A stretch of DNA of 44,256 nt. It comes from a virus. This document shows, one piece after another, positions 12,397-21,222 of this stretch. The position numbers and the translations under genes were made by a program. The DNA lies in IMG/VR virus record IMGVR_UViG_3300033145_000171, positions 1 to 44,256 of that record; one strand, given 5' to 3'. The stretch's first letter is position 1; the number at the start of each line of letters is the position of its first letter. The notes beneath the pieces are model-generated. The model was given only the letters and a program-made list of their open reading frames with translations, was not told the DNA's origin and ran no database searches.

Positions 12397-13341
12397 TTAC
12401 TGAAACTTATATCTGATTATTATTACGCCGGAGCCGCCAGCCTTACCAGCTCTTACGGTAGAATTATCAAGATACCCTGCACCACCACCACCACCACCAG
12501 TGTTAGCAGTTCCGGCTGTTGCAGCTATCGTATTGTCCGATCCATCGCCACCACCGCCAGTTCCACCACTTGCAACAGACACCCCATCGGTATCTACACC
12601 ACCACCACCCCCACCTGCACGGGTTACTGACACGCCTGTGATTGAGTTTGCTAATCCATTTCCTCCAGGTCCACCTTCCTCTTCTGGATTAGCGCCAATG
12701 CTACCTGCTGCGCCAGCACCTCCACCACCACCACCGCCTGATCTTTTGTCAACAGGGACTTCGGTGCTATCACCACCATCATTTCCATACGCACCACTTG
12801 TTCCGCCAGTATAACCTCGACTACCTGCGCCACCACCAGAACCATTAACAGATGCAAGTCCGTCAACTGTAATTACCGCTCCACCCCCACCACCATTTGC
12901 CGTAATGGTATCAAACACAGAATCTTCACCATTACTACCACTTGCATCTGCCCCATATGCCGCTCCAGCCCCACCGTCACCGACTGTAATGCTATACGCT
13001 TGTTTTGTCACAGGGTGGTCATAAGCACCGTTTGTTCTATGGGCTCCACCTCCACCACCCCCCGCAACCTTATTTCCTGAACCTCCCCCACCCCCAACGA
13101 CTAAATACTCTACCAGTCTATCAATAATCTCAAAATCACCAGATGACTGAACATTGAAAGTGCCAGACGAATTAAAGGTATGAATCTTATAATCACCGTC
13201 CGTTGTGACAGACCCATCAGTTGAGAGAGCATACAAAGCACGAAACGCCTTCCTTTGATGCATTAAATAATTTCTATCTGCATAGCACCAAGTGGCTATT
13301 AATGCTAAAACAATAACTAAAGCAAATATTCGACTCTTCAT
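12397..13341 (-). CDS. Glycine-rich tail adhesin with signal peptide
   Basis: The 314-aa protein begins with a Sec-type signal (MKSRIFALVIVLALIATWCY, with A-D following at about 21/22). Next come a short region with FNSSGTFNVQSSG and the hallmark LVVGGGGGSGN (about residue 75). The remainder is glycine-rich, with GGGGGA blocks, and ends SGVIIIRYKF. This matches the glycine-rich adhesin domain of phage fibre tips, which folds as polyglycine-II helices and binds receptors. A secretion signal on such a protein is unusual; see also 14274-15263, 18029-20425 and 20438-21205. Confidence 0.75.
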   Translation of the reverse strand: MKSRIFALVIVLALIATWCYADRNYLMHQRKAFRALYALSTDGSVTTDGDYKIHTFNSSGTFNVQSSGDFEIIDRLVEYLVVGGGGGSGNKVAGGGGGGAHRTNGAYDHPVTKQAYSITVGDGGAGAAYGADASGSNGEDSVFDTITANGGGGGAVITVDGLASVNGSGGGAGSRGYTGGTSGAYGNDGGDSTEVPVDKRSGGGGGGGAGAAGSIGANPEEEGGPGGNGLANSITGVSVTRAGGGGGGVDTDGVSVASGGTGGGGDGSDNTIAATAGTANTGGGGGGAGYLDNSTVRAGKAGGSGVIIIRYKFQ

Positions 13342-13550
13342 TATGAACTCCAGTCCTGACGTTTTAAGATTGCCAGCATTAACTTTGTCAGCTTCTTGAT
13401 AACTACTTTAGCACCCGCAAGGTCAGTTACATTATTGTCAATGTATTTGTCTACCTGAGCGTAGGTTTTGTTTGCCAGGACTGAGGCAATCATCTGCGCT
13501 TTTGCGTCTGCCTGTTTTGCGAATACATCTGCATCAAATTGATGATCCAT
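13341..13550 (-). CDS. Small fibre-cluster protein
   Basis: The 69-aa product is helical (DADVFAKQADAKAQMIASVL, then AKVVIKKLTKLMLAILKRQD). It lies between the fibre-related gene at 13560 and the adhesin, with its stop overlapping the adhesin start region (TGAACTCC / ATG). Short helical genes at this place are usual in phage fibre operons and may be assembly partners. Good ribosome site AGGAGGGT. Confidence 0.5.
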   Translation of the reverse strand: MDHQFDADVFAKQADAKAQMIASVLANKTYAQVDKYIDNNVTDLAGAKVVIKKLTKLMLAILKRQDWSS

Positions 13551-13559
13551 AATACCCTC

Positions 13560-14261
13560 CTATTCTACCGGCCAATCTGGAGTTACGTTCCTGACTGCCG
13601 CTACTGTTTCGGCTGCGTCTACTGTATCTTCACAAGAGTTAGATTCTATGATTATATTTGCGATATGGGTTTTTATCGGGTTACCAATCTCTGAACCATA
13701 GATAGCATTAGCGACATTGGTCTGCCTCCAAAGTGGATACTCTGCAAGGATGGCTAAACGTGCGCCATTCCTAACATCTGCTAACTTTGCGATCTTGGCA
13801 TCTGCAAGGGGCTTGTCAGACACGGCATACGTCCGCACAATCTTAGTTTCTTGAATGTCATAGGTCGGGTCAGTTGTACGGGTCTGAGTAACCGGGTCAT
13901 AGCTGCTATCACCATCCTCGATTATCAGATAGCCATTATCTGTTAGCCACGTGAGTTGCTCCGGGAAAGCGGGACATGGATAGGTCTTGACATCTGTAAC
14001 CTCGGCCTCAACCACCTTGCCGTAATCGGTCGAGGCCCGGTCCTTGATGGCGTAGGTTCTGACTATTTTCTCCGCCTGGATATCGTAGGTCGGAGCTGAG
14101 GTTCTTACCTGAGTAGCGGGATCGTATGAACTGTCGCCGTCCTCTCCTATCCGCCAATCAGTCCCGCCTTTTGTCATTTTCGATAATAGCAATGGATCAG
14201 GAGTTTCAAACACCCGTATCTCTGCTACTTGATTATTTTGTATCTTTCCGTACCATTCCAT
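13560..14261 (-). CDS. Fibre-associated protein with internal duplication
   Basis: The 233-aa protein has a duplicated module. EDGDSSYDPATQVRTSAPTY at about residues 40-59 and EDGDSSYDPVTQTRTTDPTY at about 116-135 are each followed by DIQ-x-x-KIVRTYA. The DNA of the two copies has diverged, so the duplication is old. The C-terminal part, LADVRNGARLAILAEYPLWR onward, resembles DUF4376-like tail accessory domains. It is probably a fibre assembly or attachment component. No signal peptide, unlike the genes at 12397 and 14274. Confidence 0.55.
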   Translation of the reverse strand: MEWYGKIQNNQVAEIRVFETPDPLLLSKMTKGGTDWRIGEDGDSSYDPATQVRTSAPTYDIQAEKIVRTYAIKDRASTDYGKVVEAEVTDVKTYPCPAFPEQLTWLTDNGYLIIEDGDSSYDPVTQTRTTDPTYDIQETKIVRTYAVSDKPLADAKIAKLADVRNGARLAILAEYPLWRQTNVANAIYGSEIGNPIKTHIANIIIESNSCEDTVDAAETVAAVRNVTPDWPVE

Positions 14262-14273
14262 AATAACCTCCTA

Positions 14274-15263
14274 TTACCAGGCAGAAACTGTATTATCTTT
14301 CTTATACTGAAATAAAACACCAAACAACCAGGCATCATCATCCATATTATCCGTCCCATCAGTATTGCGGAAAACCTCAAACACAATCATATCGCCAAGG
14401 GCCTGAGCTTGTGCTACAACAATAACCGCCGTAGCGGAAGTAATGTGCATATCCGAAGATGCTAACACGGTATCGCTAATAGTTACGGCAGTACCTAAAG
14501 CTGTGTCAATAGCAACGTCATTAGCTAAAGCCCCTGCCTTAATACCCCATTCGACTGTTTCAGCCGCTGAGCCGGTTGTGTCGTCTGCCCAATAAAACTT
14601 AGCTTTCATAGTAGCATCTGACCTGTCCCAGTCTTCCGGCATGACGAGCTTGAACTGCACCCGTTCTTCTGTCACGCCCGGATCAAAAGCGAAATAATCA
14701 AAGTCAATATCATTAGTGCCATATTCGTTAGTTCCTGCTGCAGCCCCATTTGTCGTGCTGGGAACCATCGCACCGGCGTCAATGTAGACAGTGCCATATT
14801 CTGCGAGGTTGTCAGCAATCAAAGCCTTATTACAGGTCACAGCCGTTGCACTACTGGTTAGGGTTACGCTCTGGTCATTTTGAAAATAAAGAATTGCACC
14901 ATCCGCATAGTATGCATCGGACCATTCTTTTGATGCTGAGCCTTGAGTTGCCCCATCTGCCGTATCCGGGTCAATGGATGTCTCCACAGTAGGTGATCCG
15001 GTCAGGGCGGGAGATGCTAATGGGGCTTTTGCATCAATTTGGCCTTGTACACCAGACGAAACCCCGCTAAGATAACCAAGCTCTGTAGCTGTCGTGGCAG
15101 AGGAAGCAAGGTCTTTTTCCGCATCTGTTACAACTGCTTTGGAAGCCGTCAAATCCGTAACCCGCAATCCAGTGAACTTTGTTTCATGCGCCGCATATCC
15201 GATACCCGCAAAAAGCAAGCTCAAAATTACAATTTCAATAATCCATCGTTTTAAATTCAACAT
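14274..15263 (-). CDS. Tail-fibre-like protein with signal peptide
   Basis: The 329-aa protein opens with a signal-like segment (IEIVILSLLFAGIGYA, cleavage expected after GYA near residue 24). A phage-fibre stretch follows, TGLRVTDLTASKAVVTDAEK then ELGYLSGVSSGVQGQIDAK, where the last is the common 'tail fibre Q-x-Q-I-D-A-K' linker. The rest is beta-rich (about 130-329), with a jelly-roll-like look. Fibre proteins normally lack export signals, so its location in the cell is unclear. Confidence 0.65.
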   Translation of the reverse strand: MLNLKRWIIEIVILSLLFAGIGYAAHETKFTGLRVTDLTASKAVVTDAEKDLASSATTATELGYLSGVSSGVQGQIDAKAPLASPALTGSPTVETSIDPDTADGATQGSASKEWSDAYYADGAILYFQNDQSVTLTSSATAVTCNKALIADNLAEYGTVYIDAGAMVPSTTNGAAAGTNEYGTNDIDFDYFAFDPGVTEERVQFKLVMPEDWDRSDATMKAKFYWADDTTGSAAETVEWGIKAGALANDVAIDTALGTAVTISDTVLASSDMHITSATAVIVVAQAQALGDMIVFEVFRNTDGTDNMDDDAWLFGVLFQYKKDNTVSAW

Positions 15264-15274
15264 TATAGCCTCCC

Positions 15275-15727
15275 TTATAAAACCATTCTCTGACTTCGTA
15301 CCGTCCAGTTATCGCTACCTGCTGTTGCTCGTAGCCGTACAGTGTTGGTGTCTATATCTACAGCCAAAGTAAGGTCAGATGTGTCACCAACGTCTAACGT
15401 GCTGACCTCTGTATATTCAATCGTGTCGTTTGTGGCATCCCACGCAGCCATAATTTGACCTGTGCGTCTGTTAAGAGCACTATCATTATCTATAACAACA
15501 TAAAACCAAACAACCCCTTCACCTAAAGTATCTGCGAAACTGTCAACTGTTTCCGTACCTATGTCAATGTCTATGTTGCTTGCGATAGTAAAGGAAGCAC
15601 CTAATGAAACTTCATCTCCAGTGTCATCCTTCTTGTAAATTCCCCCCCCGGCTTTCGGGTAGAGCGCCACTTTATTCGCTGCTGGTGTATCTGCTGCGGC
15701 CTGTTCTTCAAGAATTATCTTTCCCAT
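15275..15727 (-). CDS. Fibre-cluster virion protein
   Basis: The 150-aa product starts MGKIILEEQAAADTPAANKV and contains ALYPKAGGGIYKKDDTGDEV. This is a phrase typical of phage fibre and tail proteins, where 'P.aG..~lY.kd~~G~e~' forms a small beta module. A beta-rich domain follows. It follows the short anchor protein by eight bases, with AGGAG before ATG. The exact role, perhaps a minor fibre or receptor-binding part, is inferred. Confidence 0.55.
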   Translation of the reverse strand: MGKIILEEQAAADTPAANKVALYPKAGGGIYKKDDTGDEVSLGASFTIASNIDIDIGTETVDSFADTLGEGVVWFYVVIDNDSALNRRTGQIMAAWDATNDTIEYTEVSTLDVGDTSDLTLAVDIDTNTVRLRATAGSDNWTVRSQRMVL

Positions 15728-15735
15728 GAGTTCTC

Positions 15736-16023
15736 CTAATAAACAGCGATTAAACCGTTACCATTAATAGTGAGAATTCCCGTCCCTTCTATGATATATT
15801 CGTGAGCCAATAAGAGTTGTTTATAGTCTCCAATAGTAATGGCTTCACCTGTAGCTATGCGATAGTCAACAATATCATCCCCCGCAGAAAGGGAGATCTC
15901 GTGATTAGCAGCGCCGTCTCCCACATATAACTGGTGCGTGTCAGTACTAAACCCGAACTCACCCGCATTGAGGGTCGGAAGTGAGGCGTTTGCCCCGCGC
16001 CGGACTTGGATAGTGTTCGCCAT
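15736..16023 (-). CDS. Short fibre anchor-domain protein (paralogue of 16477-17553)
   Basis: The 95-aa product consists of MANTIQVRRGANASLPTLNA, a hinge of about 20 residues, and a C-terminal beta part. The N-terminal 45 residues are close to those of the 358-aa fibre at 16477-17553. This 'TIQVRRG...LPTL..GE.gf..dt..lyiGdG..n' module is known from hyaluronidase-like and other fibre proteins. The gene therefore looks like a duplicate of the anchor domain joined to a different short tip. Confidence 0.65.
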   Translation of the reverse strand: MANTIQVRRGANASLPTLNAGEFGFSTDTHQLYVGDGAANHEISLSAGDDIVDYRIATGEAITIGDYKQLLLAHEYIIEGTGILTINGNGLIAVY

Positions 16024-16026
16024 CGG

Positions 16027-16413
16027 TTACTTTCTCTTCTTTACGGCCTTTTTCTTTTGCTTTAACCGTTCTATTTCTTCATTTTTCCGGGTAAGACCAT
16101 TTGTTAAACTTGCAATTTCTTCCCCGAGCCTTACAATCTCAGCGTCCAACTTCCGGTTGTTTTCCTGATAAAGGGCGTTGGATTTCTGAAGCTCCTGCTT
16201 TTCGGCCTCCACGTTTGACTTTGTCTGGGCAACTTCCGATGTTGCCGCGCTCAAGGCCTGTGTTTTTTGGACCATGCTGTTCAACAGTTTTTCGTAATTG
16301 ATTCTTTTGACTGTCTGGTTCCCTAACTCAAAAATCAGGTCGTCAGTGTCCACAATCGAGGGAAACCGCTCTTTGATCAAAGGTTCTTCCTGTGTGATCG
16401 TTGCATCTTCCAT
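16027..16413 (-). CDS. Coiled-coil protein in fibre cluster
   Basis: The 128-aa protein has an N-terminal segment with FPSIVDTDDLIFELGNQTVK and then an uninterrupted coiled coil (about residues 40-120, with NNRKLDAEIVRLGEEIASLT). It ends in KKKAVKKRK. Between two paralogous fibre genes, it may be a fibre assembly chaperone or trimerisation helper. Ribosome site AAAGGAGCATC. Confidence 0.55.
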   Translation of the reverse strand: MEDATITQEEPLIKERFPSIVDTDDLIFELGNQTVKRINYEKLLNSMVQKTQALSAATSEVAQTKSNVEAEKQELQKSNALYQENNRKLDAEIVRLGEEIASLTNGLTRKNEEIERLKQKKKAVKKRK

Positions 16414-16476
16414 GATGCTCCTTTTTATGAATTCTTCCGATTAAAACTCCACACTTTAGGCACTTAAAACTTTCGT

Positions 16477-17553
16477 TTACGCAAAGGCTCCGCCGTCAAT
16501 TGTGCTGGCAGAATGCAACAACGTATTTGCCCCCGCCCCATGAACCCCGGTTGCGGCCGCGTCATGGTCAAAGGCCCAGTCGCTGTTCGGGGCCTTTTCT
16601 GTCTCGCCATTAGTCGGGGAGGCCTCAAGATAAGTAGCAGCAAAACCGACAAACTCAAGGGCTGTCTCACCTGCGTTTACCCTGGCAATCTTCAACGTGC
16701 TTCCGGTAAAATTGGCAGGGGTATCGCTCAATCCGACAAAAGTGGATACGGGAGCCGCGGCGCTTGAAAACTGGGTAAAGGTAAGACCGGTTGTATCAAC
16801 AGTGATCGTATCATTCGTGGTAAGAATCCATCCCTCATCACCGTTAGCGGTACCCTGCTCGATAAAAGTAAAGGCTCCGGCGGTGACCTCTGCGTCTGCA
16901 TCAAAGTCCGTTGCCCTTGTCAGGATAAAAGCAACCCCTGCTGTTCCCTCGGTCGTGACTTTATAGATGCCATTATCTGCGCCCGCGGCCTGGTCTTTAA
17001 CGAGGATGCGGTCATTTAGCACGGTAGCTATGCCGTCAACAGTCAAAACATCGACTGCGTCCGCTGTCAGCGTTTTTCCCACTCCTGACCCTGCCGCAGT
17101 ACATGCGGGCAATGCCGCGGCCGTGGCCAATTTACACGAAGCATGGAGATCGAGGCCGCTTAATGTAGCGTCAACATAATTCTTTGTTGCCACGTCCTGG
17201 TTAGCGGTCGGATCAACAACCCCTGTGATCTTATGTGTATTCATGGCAAAATCTGCACCGGATTGACCTGACAGAATCGCCATAATCTCCGCACCCGTAA
17301 GGGCAGCGATGTTCCCTGCTGTCTTGCGGCCGACAATCCTTTGCTCCGCAATCGTTACCGCGACAGGCGTGTCATCCGAAACCGCTGCCAACAGAGACTG
17401 TGCGTCAAACAGCTTGTGCATCACCATCTCGTGATTAGCTGCACCATCCCCGATATGAACCTGCTTGGTGTCCGTGCTGAACCCGAACTCACCGGCCGCT
17501 AAGGTCGGCAACGATGCAAAAACTCCACGTTTTACCTGAATTGTATTTGCCAT
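16477..17553 (-). CDS. Tail fibre protein
   Basis: This 358-aa protein has the anchor MANTIQVKRGVFASLPTLAA with FSTDTKQVHIGDGAANHEM (residues 1-45). A middle part contains HKITGVVDPTANQDVATKNY (the widely shared 'K-I-x-x-x-x-x-P-x-x-x-x-D-A-x-x-K-x-Y' fibre repeat, about 105-125). A beta-rich domain with DNGIYKVTTEGTAGVAF follows. It ends STIDGGAFA, a C-terminal DGGxF tag shared with the 17681-18025 gene. It lacks a signal peptide and so probably joins the virion. Confidence 0.75.
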   Translation of the reverse strand: MANTIQVKRGVFASLPTLAAGEFGFSTDTKQVHIGDGAANHEMVMHKLFDAQSLLAAVSDDTPVAVTIAEQRIVGRKTAGNIAALTGAEIMAILSGQSGADFAMNTHKITGVVDPTANQDVATKNYVDATLSGLDLHASCKLATAAALPACTAAGSGVGKTLTADAVDVLTVDGIATVLNDRILVKDQAAGADNGIYKVTTEGTAGVAFILTRATDFDADAEVTAGAFTFIEQGTANGDEGWILTTNDTITVDTTGLTFTQFSSAAAPVSTFVGLSDTPANFTGSTLKIARVNAGETALEFVGFAATYLEASPTNGETEKAPNSDWAFDHDAAATGVHGAGANTLLHSASTIDGGAFA

Positions 17554-17680
17554 GATTTATTCTCCCTTGGAATTTGTTATTGGTTATCAGTTATCAGCTA
17601 TCTGACTTCGTTTCGCGTGTTATTTGTTTATAGCTGACAGCTTATGGTTTCTATGAGCTAAGAGAGAGCCATTAACTATC
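17554..17680 (-). other. Low-complexity spacer between fibre genes
   Basis: The 127 bases hold degenerate short repeats of the type AGCTGATAACTGATAACC and related TTATAGCTGACAGCTTA, like junk spacers of some bacterial chromosomes. No gene is visible apart from the ribosome site (AAGGGAGAA) of the fibre gene. Confidence 0.5.
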
Positions 17681-18025
17681 TCAAAAGCTTCCGCCATCAA
17701 CGGCTTCCGCTTCATCTACAATGTTGGTTTCATCTGCGTCATACACCGACTTACGCATCATTTCATCATCCATATCAGCTTCAAGATTGTCCATCCGTGT
17801 ATCCAACTCAGCCATAGACAGGCCATCCTCCGTCGCTATGTCAATTACTGTTCCCGTTGTAGGCGGAAGGACCTGCATGGTGCTGTCTTTAAGCAACCAT
17901 GCGCTGTTAGTCAGCCTATTCACCCATATAACTGCATAATCATAGTCAGCGTCCGCAATCGTCGGAGCACACTCTCTGATTAAGGTCGTTTTAGTTGGTA
18001 ATAGCAGGTCCCACCGTAGAGTCAT
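17681..18025 (-). CDS. Small fibre-cluster protein with DGGSF end
   Basis: The 114-aa protein is beta-rich at first (ADADYDYAVIWVNRLTNSAW), then a helical acidic part (ELDTRMDNLEADMDDEMMRK), ending IVDEAEAVDGGSF. The DGGxF ending is shared with the fibre at 16477-17553 and many short fibre proteins, perhaps a sheath or trimer-closure element. It starts three bases after the stop of the S74 fibre gene. A minor fibre part is likely. Confidence 0.55.
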   Translation of the reverse strand: MTLRWDLLLPTKTTLIRECAPTIADADYDYAVIWVNRLTNSAWLLKDSTMQVLPPTTGTVIDIATEDGLSMAELDTRMDNLEADMDDEMMRKSVYDADETNIVDEAEAVDGGSF

Positions 18026-18028
18026 TAT

Positions 18029-20425
18029 TTACCTTGCTTCCAGTTCTTTCACTCTTGCCGAGAGTTCTTGAACTGCCTTGATTAACGGTATAATCAGACT
18101 TCCATAGGTAATGCTCTTTTTACCATTTGAAGCCGTTTTAACAACCTCCCAATCTAAACCGTTTTCGACTAAAACCTTTTCAACATCCTGTGCAATCAAG
18201 CCAAGATACGTCCGGTCATCCTCTTTAGCGTCTTCAACTCCAGCAGGTCGGATTTCTTTCGGCCAATCTAATGCTTTAATGCGCTGGTAGGTGATAGGGG
18301 TGAGAGAGTTAATAAAGTTTAAGCCAACGGGTATGTCAGTGACATTTTTTTTAATCCGTTCATCAGAATCTACAGTAAGGTCAACCTGGCAATGCAAGGC
18401 CGAAATAGAGGTATTGCCAAGGGTGGCAGTGTTTGAACCGTTTCCAATCGCGTTGTATCCGATAACGATTTCATTGGTTATTGCATCTTCGCCGCCAGAT
18501 GGGTCCGAGCCGGATTTAGTATTAGCCCCAAGATACACAGAATACTCAGGCGTTTGAAGCCAATTTGTGCCATCATTTTGATATGCTCCAGCCTCGTATC
18601 CTGCGCCAGTGTTATAAGAACCGGTTGTATTTCCCTGTAATCCGGCGCTTCCAAACCCCGCATTATATTGTCCTTCAGTATTATAATAGAGAGCACTAAC
18701 CCCAGTTGCAGTATTTATTGATGCAGTGGTATTAGACCGCAATGCGTATTTGCCTAATGCAACATTATTGTCCCCTCCTGTATTTTCATTCATGGTCTGA
18801 TAGCCAAGTGCTATATTAGAGCCACCAGTTGTATTTTTGTATAGGGCTGAAGTGCCAATGCCAACATTGTAATCGCCTTCTGTGTTAGTTACTAATGCGT
18901 TTATTCCAACTGCAACATTGCCATAACCAATAGTATTTTCATATAAACCACGATATCCAATGGCAATATTGCCATAACCAGTAGTGTTGTCATATAGAGC
19001 TTGATATCCGATTGCACTATTCTGGGAGCCTTTCGTGTTTGAATACAAACACTGATACCCCATTCCGTAATTATATGATGATTCTGTAACTAAAGTTGCA
19101 GTGCTTCCCATTGTAAGGTTGCCACAAGCAACCCCTAAAAAAGCATTGTACCCTTCAGGCTGCACAGATCCATTATGTGCCGGATTAAAGTCATACAGCC
19201 ATCTACTACCATTCTTGTAAATAATTCCAACACCAGTGCCGACATTTGCATCAACACTAATGTTTAAATTAGTTCCATCATAATTTATATACTTGTTCGA
19301 CCCGTCGCCTACATAAAAACGTGGAGTTCCACCATTGTACTGAAGTTGTATTCCAGCATTACCAAAAGTGGTGTTATTAACAGATATCGCTTTATTAGAA
19401 GCATCAAAAACAATATCAGTTCCATTCGCAAGAGTTGTCGAACTCAGAGTAAAGCCCCCGATCGTTCCCGAAGTGGCGGTCAAGGCCCCCGCCTCAGTAA
19501 CCCTAAAGGGCGCACTCGCGGGCGTAGCGTTACCTGCCCAGAACCTTACATCGTCTCCACCAGTGACATTACAGTTCATTCCTGTGGTACCGGCAGTATC
19601 TTTAATTTCATAAGTGCCAAGGGTCCAACCGCCTATCTCCCCCGATGCGGCAACAACGGTTCCTTTCAAGTAAACACTATCGGAGTACAGACCCCATACG
19701 TCCGTTGAATCCAGACCCACATCTGAGTCTATAATCCCTTGCAGCCAGCCAAGACGAGCTTTAAGGCTATAATCTGAATATGTGTTGGAGTTCCGTGCGT
19801 ATATGTCAATAAAAGGACTGTTTGCGCTTGAACTGTCTAATGTGATAAATCCTGTTTTAGAGCCTGTTCCTACGCCCATAGAAACAACAGCAGTTCCCTT
19901 TGTCCAAATCGGATTAGTGTCTGCTGTGTAATCTGCGGCCAAATCACGGGTTACGGTATATGTCGGCGCACTTCCGGCGTTTGTAACCAATAGCCATTCG
20001 TCATCTGTTCCGTCCTTTATCCTAAGCACTTCATTAGCAGAGAAGGTTGTTTCCCCTGATATTGTAAGAGTAGAAGCGTCAAGTGCGGTCATGTCAGCAT
20101 CAAGCACATCGGCACTTGAAACCATAATGAGACCGTTTACAGCGGATATAGTGTCTTTCTCGAAAACACTTGTCCTTATAATGCCCCTCGCCGTAATGTC
20201 CTGAAACTCCGCGCTTCCGTCGCTTAATATCCGCCAGCCTTTGCCAAGCGGTCCTGAAACAAAGGAATCCGTGTTTATCGAAGTACTGCCGAGCGAGTTC
20301 TTTTCACCACTACCGCAAACATAGGTTTCCTCATTATCAGCCCCAGCGCCACCTCTCTGAATAGCCCACGCAACCGGGACACTGAAAAAGATTAGTCCTG
20401 CTAATATCCATAAGAGTTTTTTCAT
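18029..20425 (-). CDS. Large tail fibre with S74 chaperone domain and signal peptide
   Basis: The 798-aa protein has four parts. A Sec signal is at 1-21 (ILAGLIFFSVPVAWA end). A region with several beta-strand fibre repeats (about 40-430) follows. Next is a block of about 11 short YadA/fibre-like repeats of type G-x-x-A-L-x-x-N-T-x-G-x-x-N (about 455-615). The last part is a C-terminal Peptidase_S74 intramolecular chaperone from SDERIKKNVTDIPVGLNFIN at about 688 to the end. It carries the Ser and Lys expected for self-cleavage. S74 domains trimerise fibres and are then removed. Receptor-binding function is inferred. The signal peptide is unexpected for a cytoplasmically assembled virion part. 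Confidence 0.8.
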   Translation of the reverse strand: MKKLLWILAGLIFFSVPVAWAIQRGGAGADNEETYVCGSGEKNSLGSTSINTDSFVSGPLGKGWRILSDGSAEFQDITARGIIRTSVFEKDTISAVNGLIMVSSADVLDADMTALDASTLTISGETTFSANEVLRIKDGTDDEWLLVTNAGSAPTYTVTRDLAADYTADTNPIWTKGTAVVSMGVGTGSKTGFITLDSSSANSPFIDIYARNSNTYSDYSLKARLGWLQGIIDSDVGLDSTDVWGLYSDSVYLKGTVVAASGEIGGWTLGTYEIKDTAGTTGMNCNVTGGDDVRFWAGNATPASAPFRVTEAGALTATSGTIGGFTLSSTTLANGTDIVFDASNKAISVNNTTFGNAGIQLQYNGGTPRFYVGDGSNKYINYDGTNLNISVDANVGTGVGIIYKNGSRWLYDFNPAHNGSVQPEGYNAFLGVACGNLTMGSTATLVTESSYNYGMGYQCLYSNTKGSQNSAIGYQALYDNTTGYGNIAIGYRGLYENTIGYGNVAVGINALVTNTEGDYNVGIGTSALYKNTTGGSNIALGYQTMNENTGGDNNVALGKYALRSNTTASINTATGVSALYYNTEGQYNAGFGSAGLQGNTTGSYNTGAGYEAGAYQNDGTNWLQTPEYSVYLGANTKSGSDPSGGEDAITNEIVIGYNAIGNGSNTATLGNTSISALHCQVDLTVDSDERIKKNVTDIPVGLNFINSLTPITYQRIKALDWPKEIRPAGVEDAKEDDRTYLGLIAQDVEKVLVENGLDWEVVKTASNGKKSITYGSLIIPLIKAVQELSARVKELEAR

Positions 20426-20437
20426 GTCGTTACCTCC

Positions 20438-21205
20438 TTAATTATCTGAACGATTTCTCTCATACCAAATACTTGAACCTGCATCCCACACCAGTTCTAA
20501 AATGTCTCCAACACCCAACGTAAAGGCTACATTCCCTGAAAGTGCCGTATTGCAGGCATCGGCAATCTGAACCGTATTGGAATCACTACATCCCTGTATT
20601 ATGAGAAGTTGCCCGTCATACGTTCCGTTTGCTATTGCAGGGTCGGTATCGAGAACGACCGCCCCGCCATTGCCAGCTACTCGCATTATGGAATTTGTGG
20701 TAGCTATCGAGGCGTCATTCGCATAGGTTGTGGGGGAGGCTGTTGTGGTATTTGGGGTTGTTGTGATAGTCGCACCTTCGACATTCCCCGTACCGGTTAC
20801 GCTGGTAAATGTAGGGGAGTCCCCCGTGCCTAACCCAAGACTTGTCCGGGCTGTATTTCCTGATTCATACGCAAAGACTCCTGCACCCGTAGCCACAATA
20901 AATTGACCGTCTGAGGCTGAGGCTCCAAGAGTGTCAAGGTCTTCGAGTACGCCATCTAACACTGCGATTTCTTCCCAAATAGCCGCCCCCGCCGTGTTAT
21001 CAATCAGCAGATAAAATTTATCGTTGGTTTCGTCTACCCACAGGTAAGGCACTCCGAAATTGTGATCATTTACAGTAGGCGCGGCAGTCTTTTTAATATA
21101 GGGAATTTTACTGGTGTCCCACCCAGACGAATCCCAAGCATAAGATCCACCTGCGAAAACGAACAGGCAGACAACAGCTATCAATATTAATAAGAACTTT
21201 TTCAT
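20438..21205 (-). CDS. Fibre-like protein with signal peptide
   Basis: The 255-aa protein starts with a strong Sec signal (LLILIAVVCLFVFAGGSYA, cleavage after SYA near residue 23). The next part, SKIPYIKKTAAPTVNDHNF with VPYLWVDETNDKFYLLID, is a typical phage-fibre 'aPt.ndh.~GvP.lWvde' module. A beta-rich C-terminal domain follows. It precedes the large S74 fibre and, with it, forms a secreted pair. Its location after HNH cassette B suggests that the cassette promoter could also transcribe it. Confidence 0.65.
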   Translation of the reverse strand: MKKFLLILIAVVCLFVFAGGSYAWDSSGWDTSKIPYIKKTAAPTVNDHNFGVPYLWVDETNDKFYLLIDNTAGAAIWEEIAVLDGVLEDLDTLGASASDGQFIVATGAGVFAYESGNTARTSLGLGTGDSPTFTSVTGTGNVEGATITTTPNTTTASPTTYANDASIATTNSIMRVAGNGGAVVLDTDPAIANGTYDGQLLIIQGCSDSNTVQIADACNTALSGNVAFTLGVGDILELVWDAGSSIWYERNRSDN

Positions 21206-21222
21206 AATTATACCTCCAATAT

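Noticed and set aside
12480-13110. Long rightward proline-rich frame and dense CCACCACCA triplets, like a microsatellite or collagen gene
   Set aside because: It is the complement of the GGTGGTGGT codons of the leftward glycine-rich adhesin, which has a signal peptide, a ribosome site and a known domain pattern.
18560-19070. CRISPR-like array of regular repeats
   Set aside because: The regularity comes from coding repeats (N-T-x-G-x-x-N) in the S74 fibre; there are no identical repeats with unique spacers.
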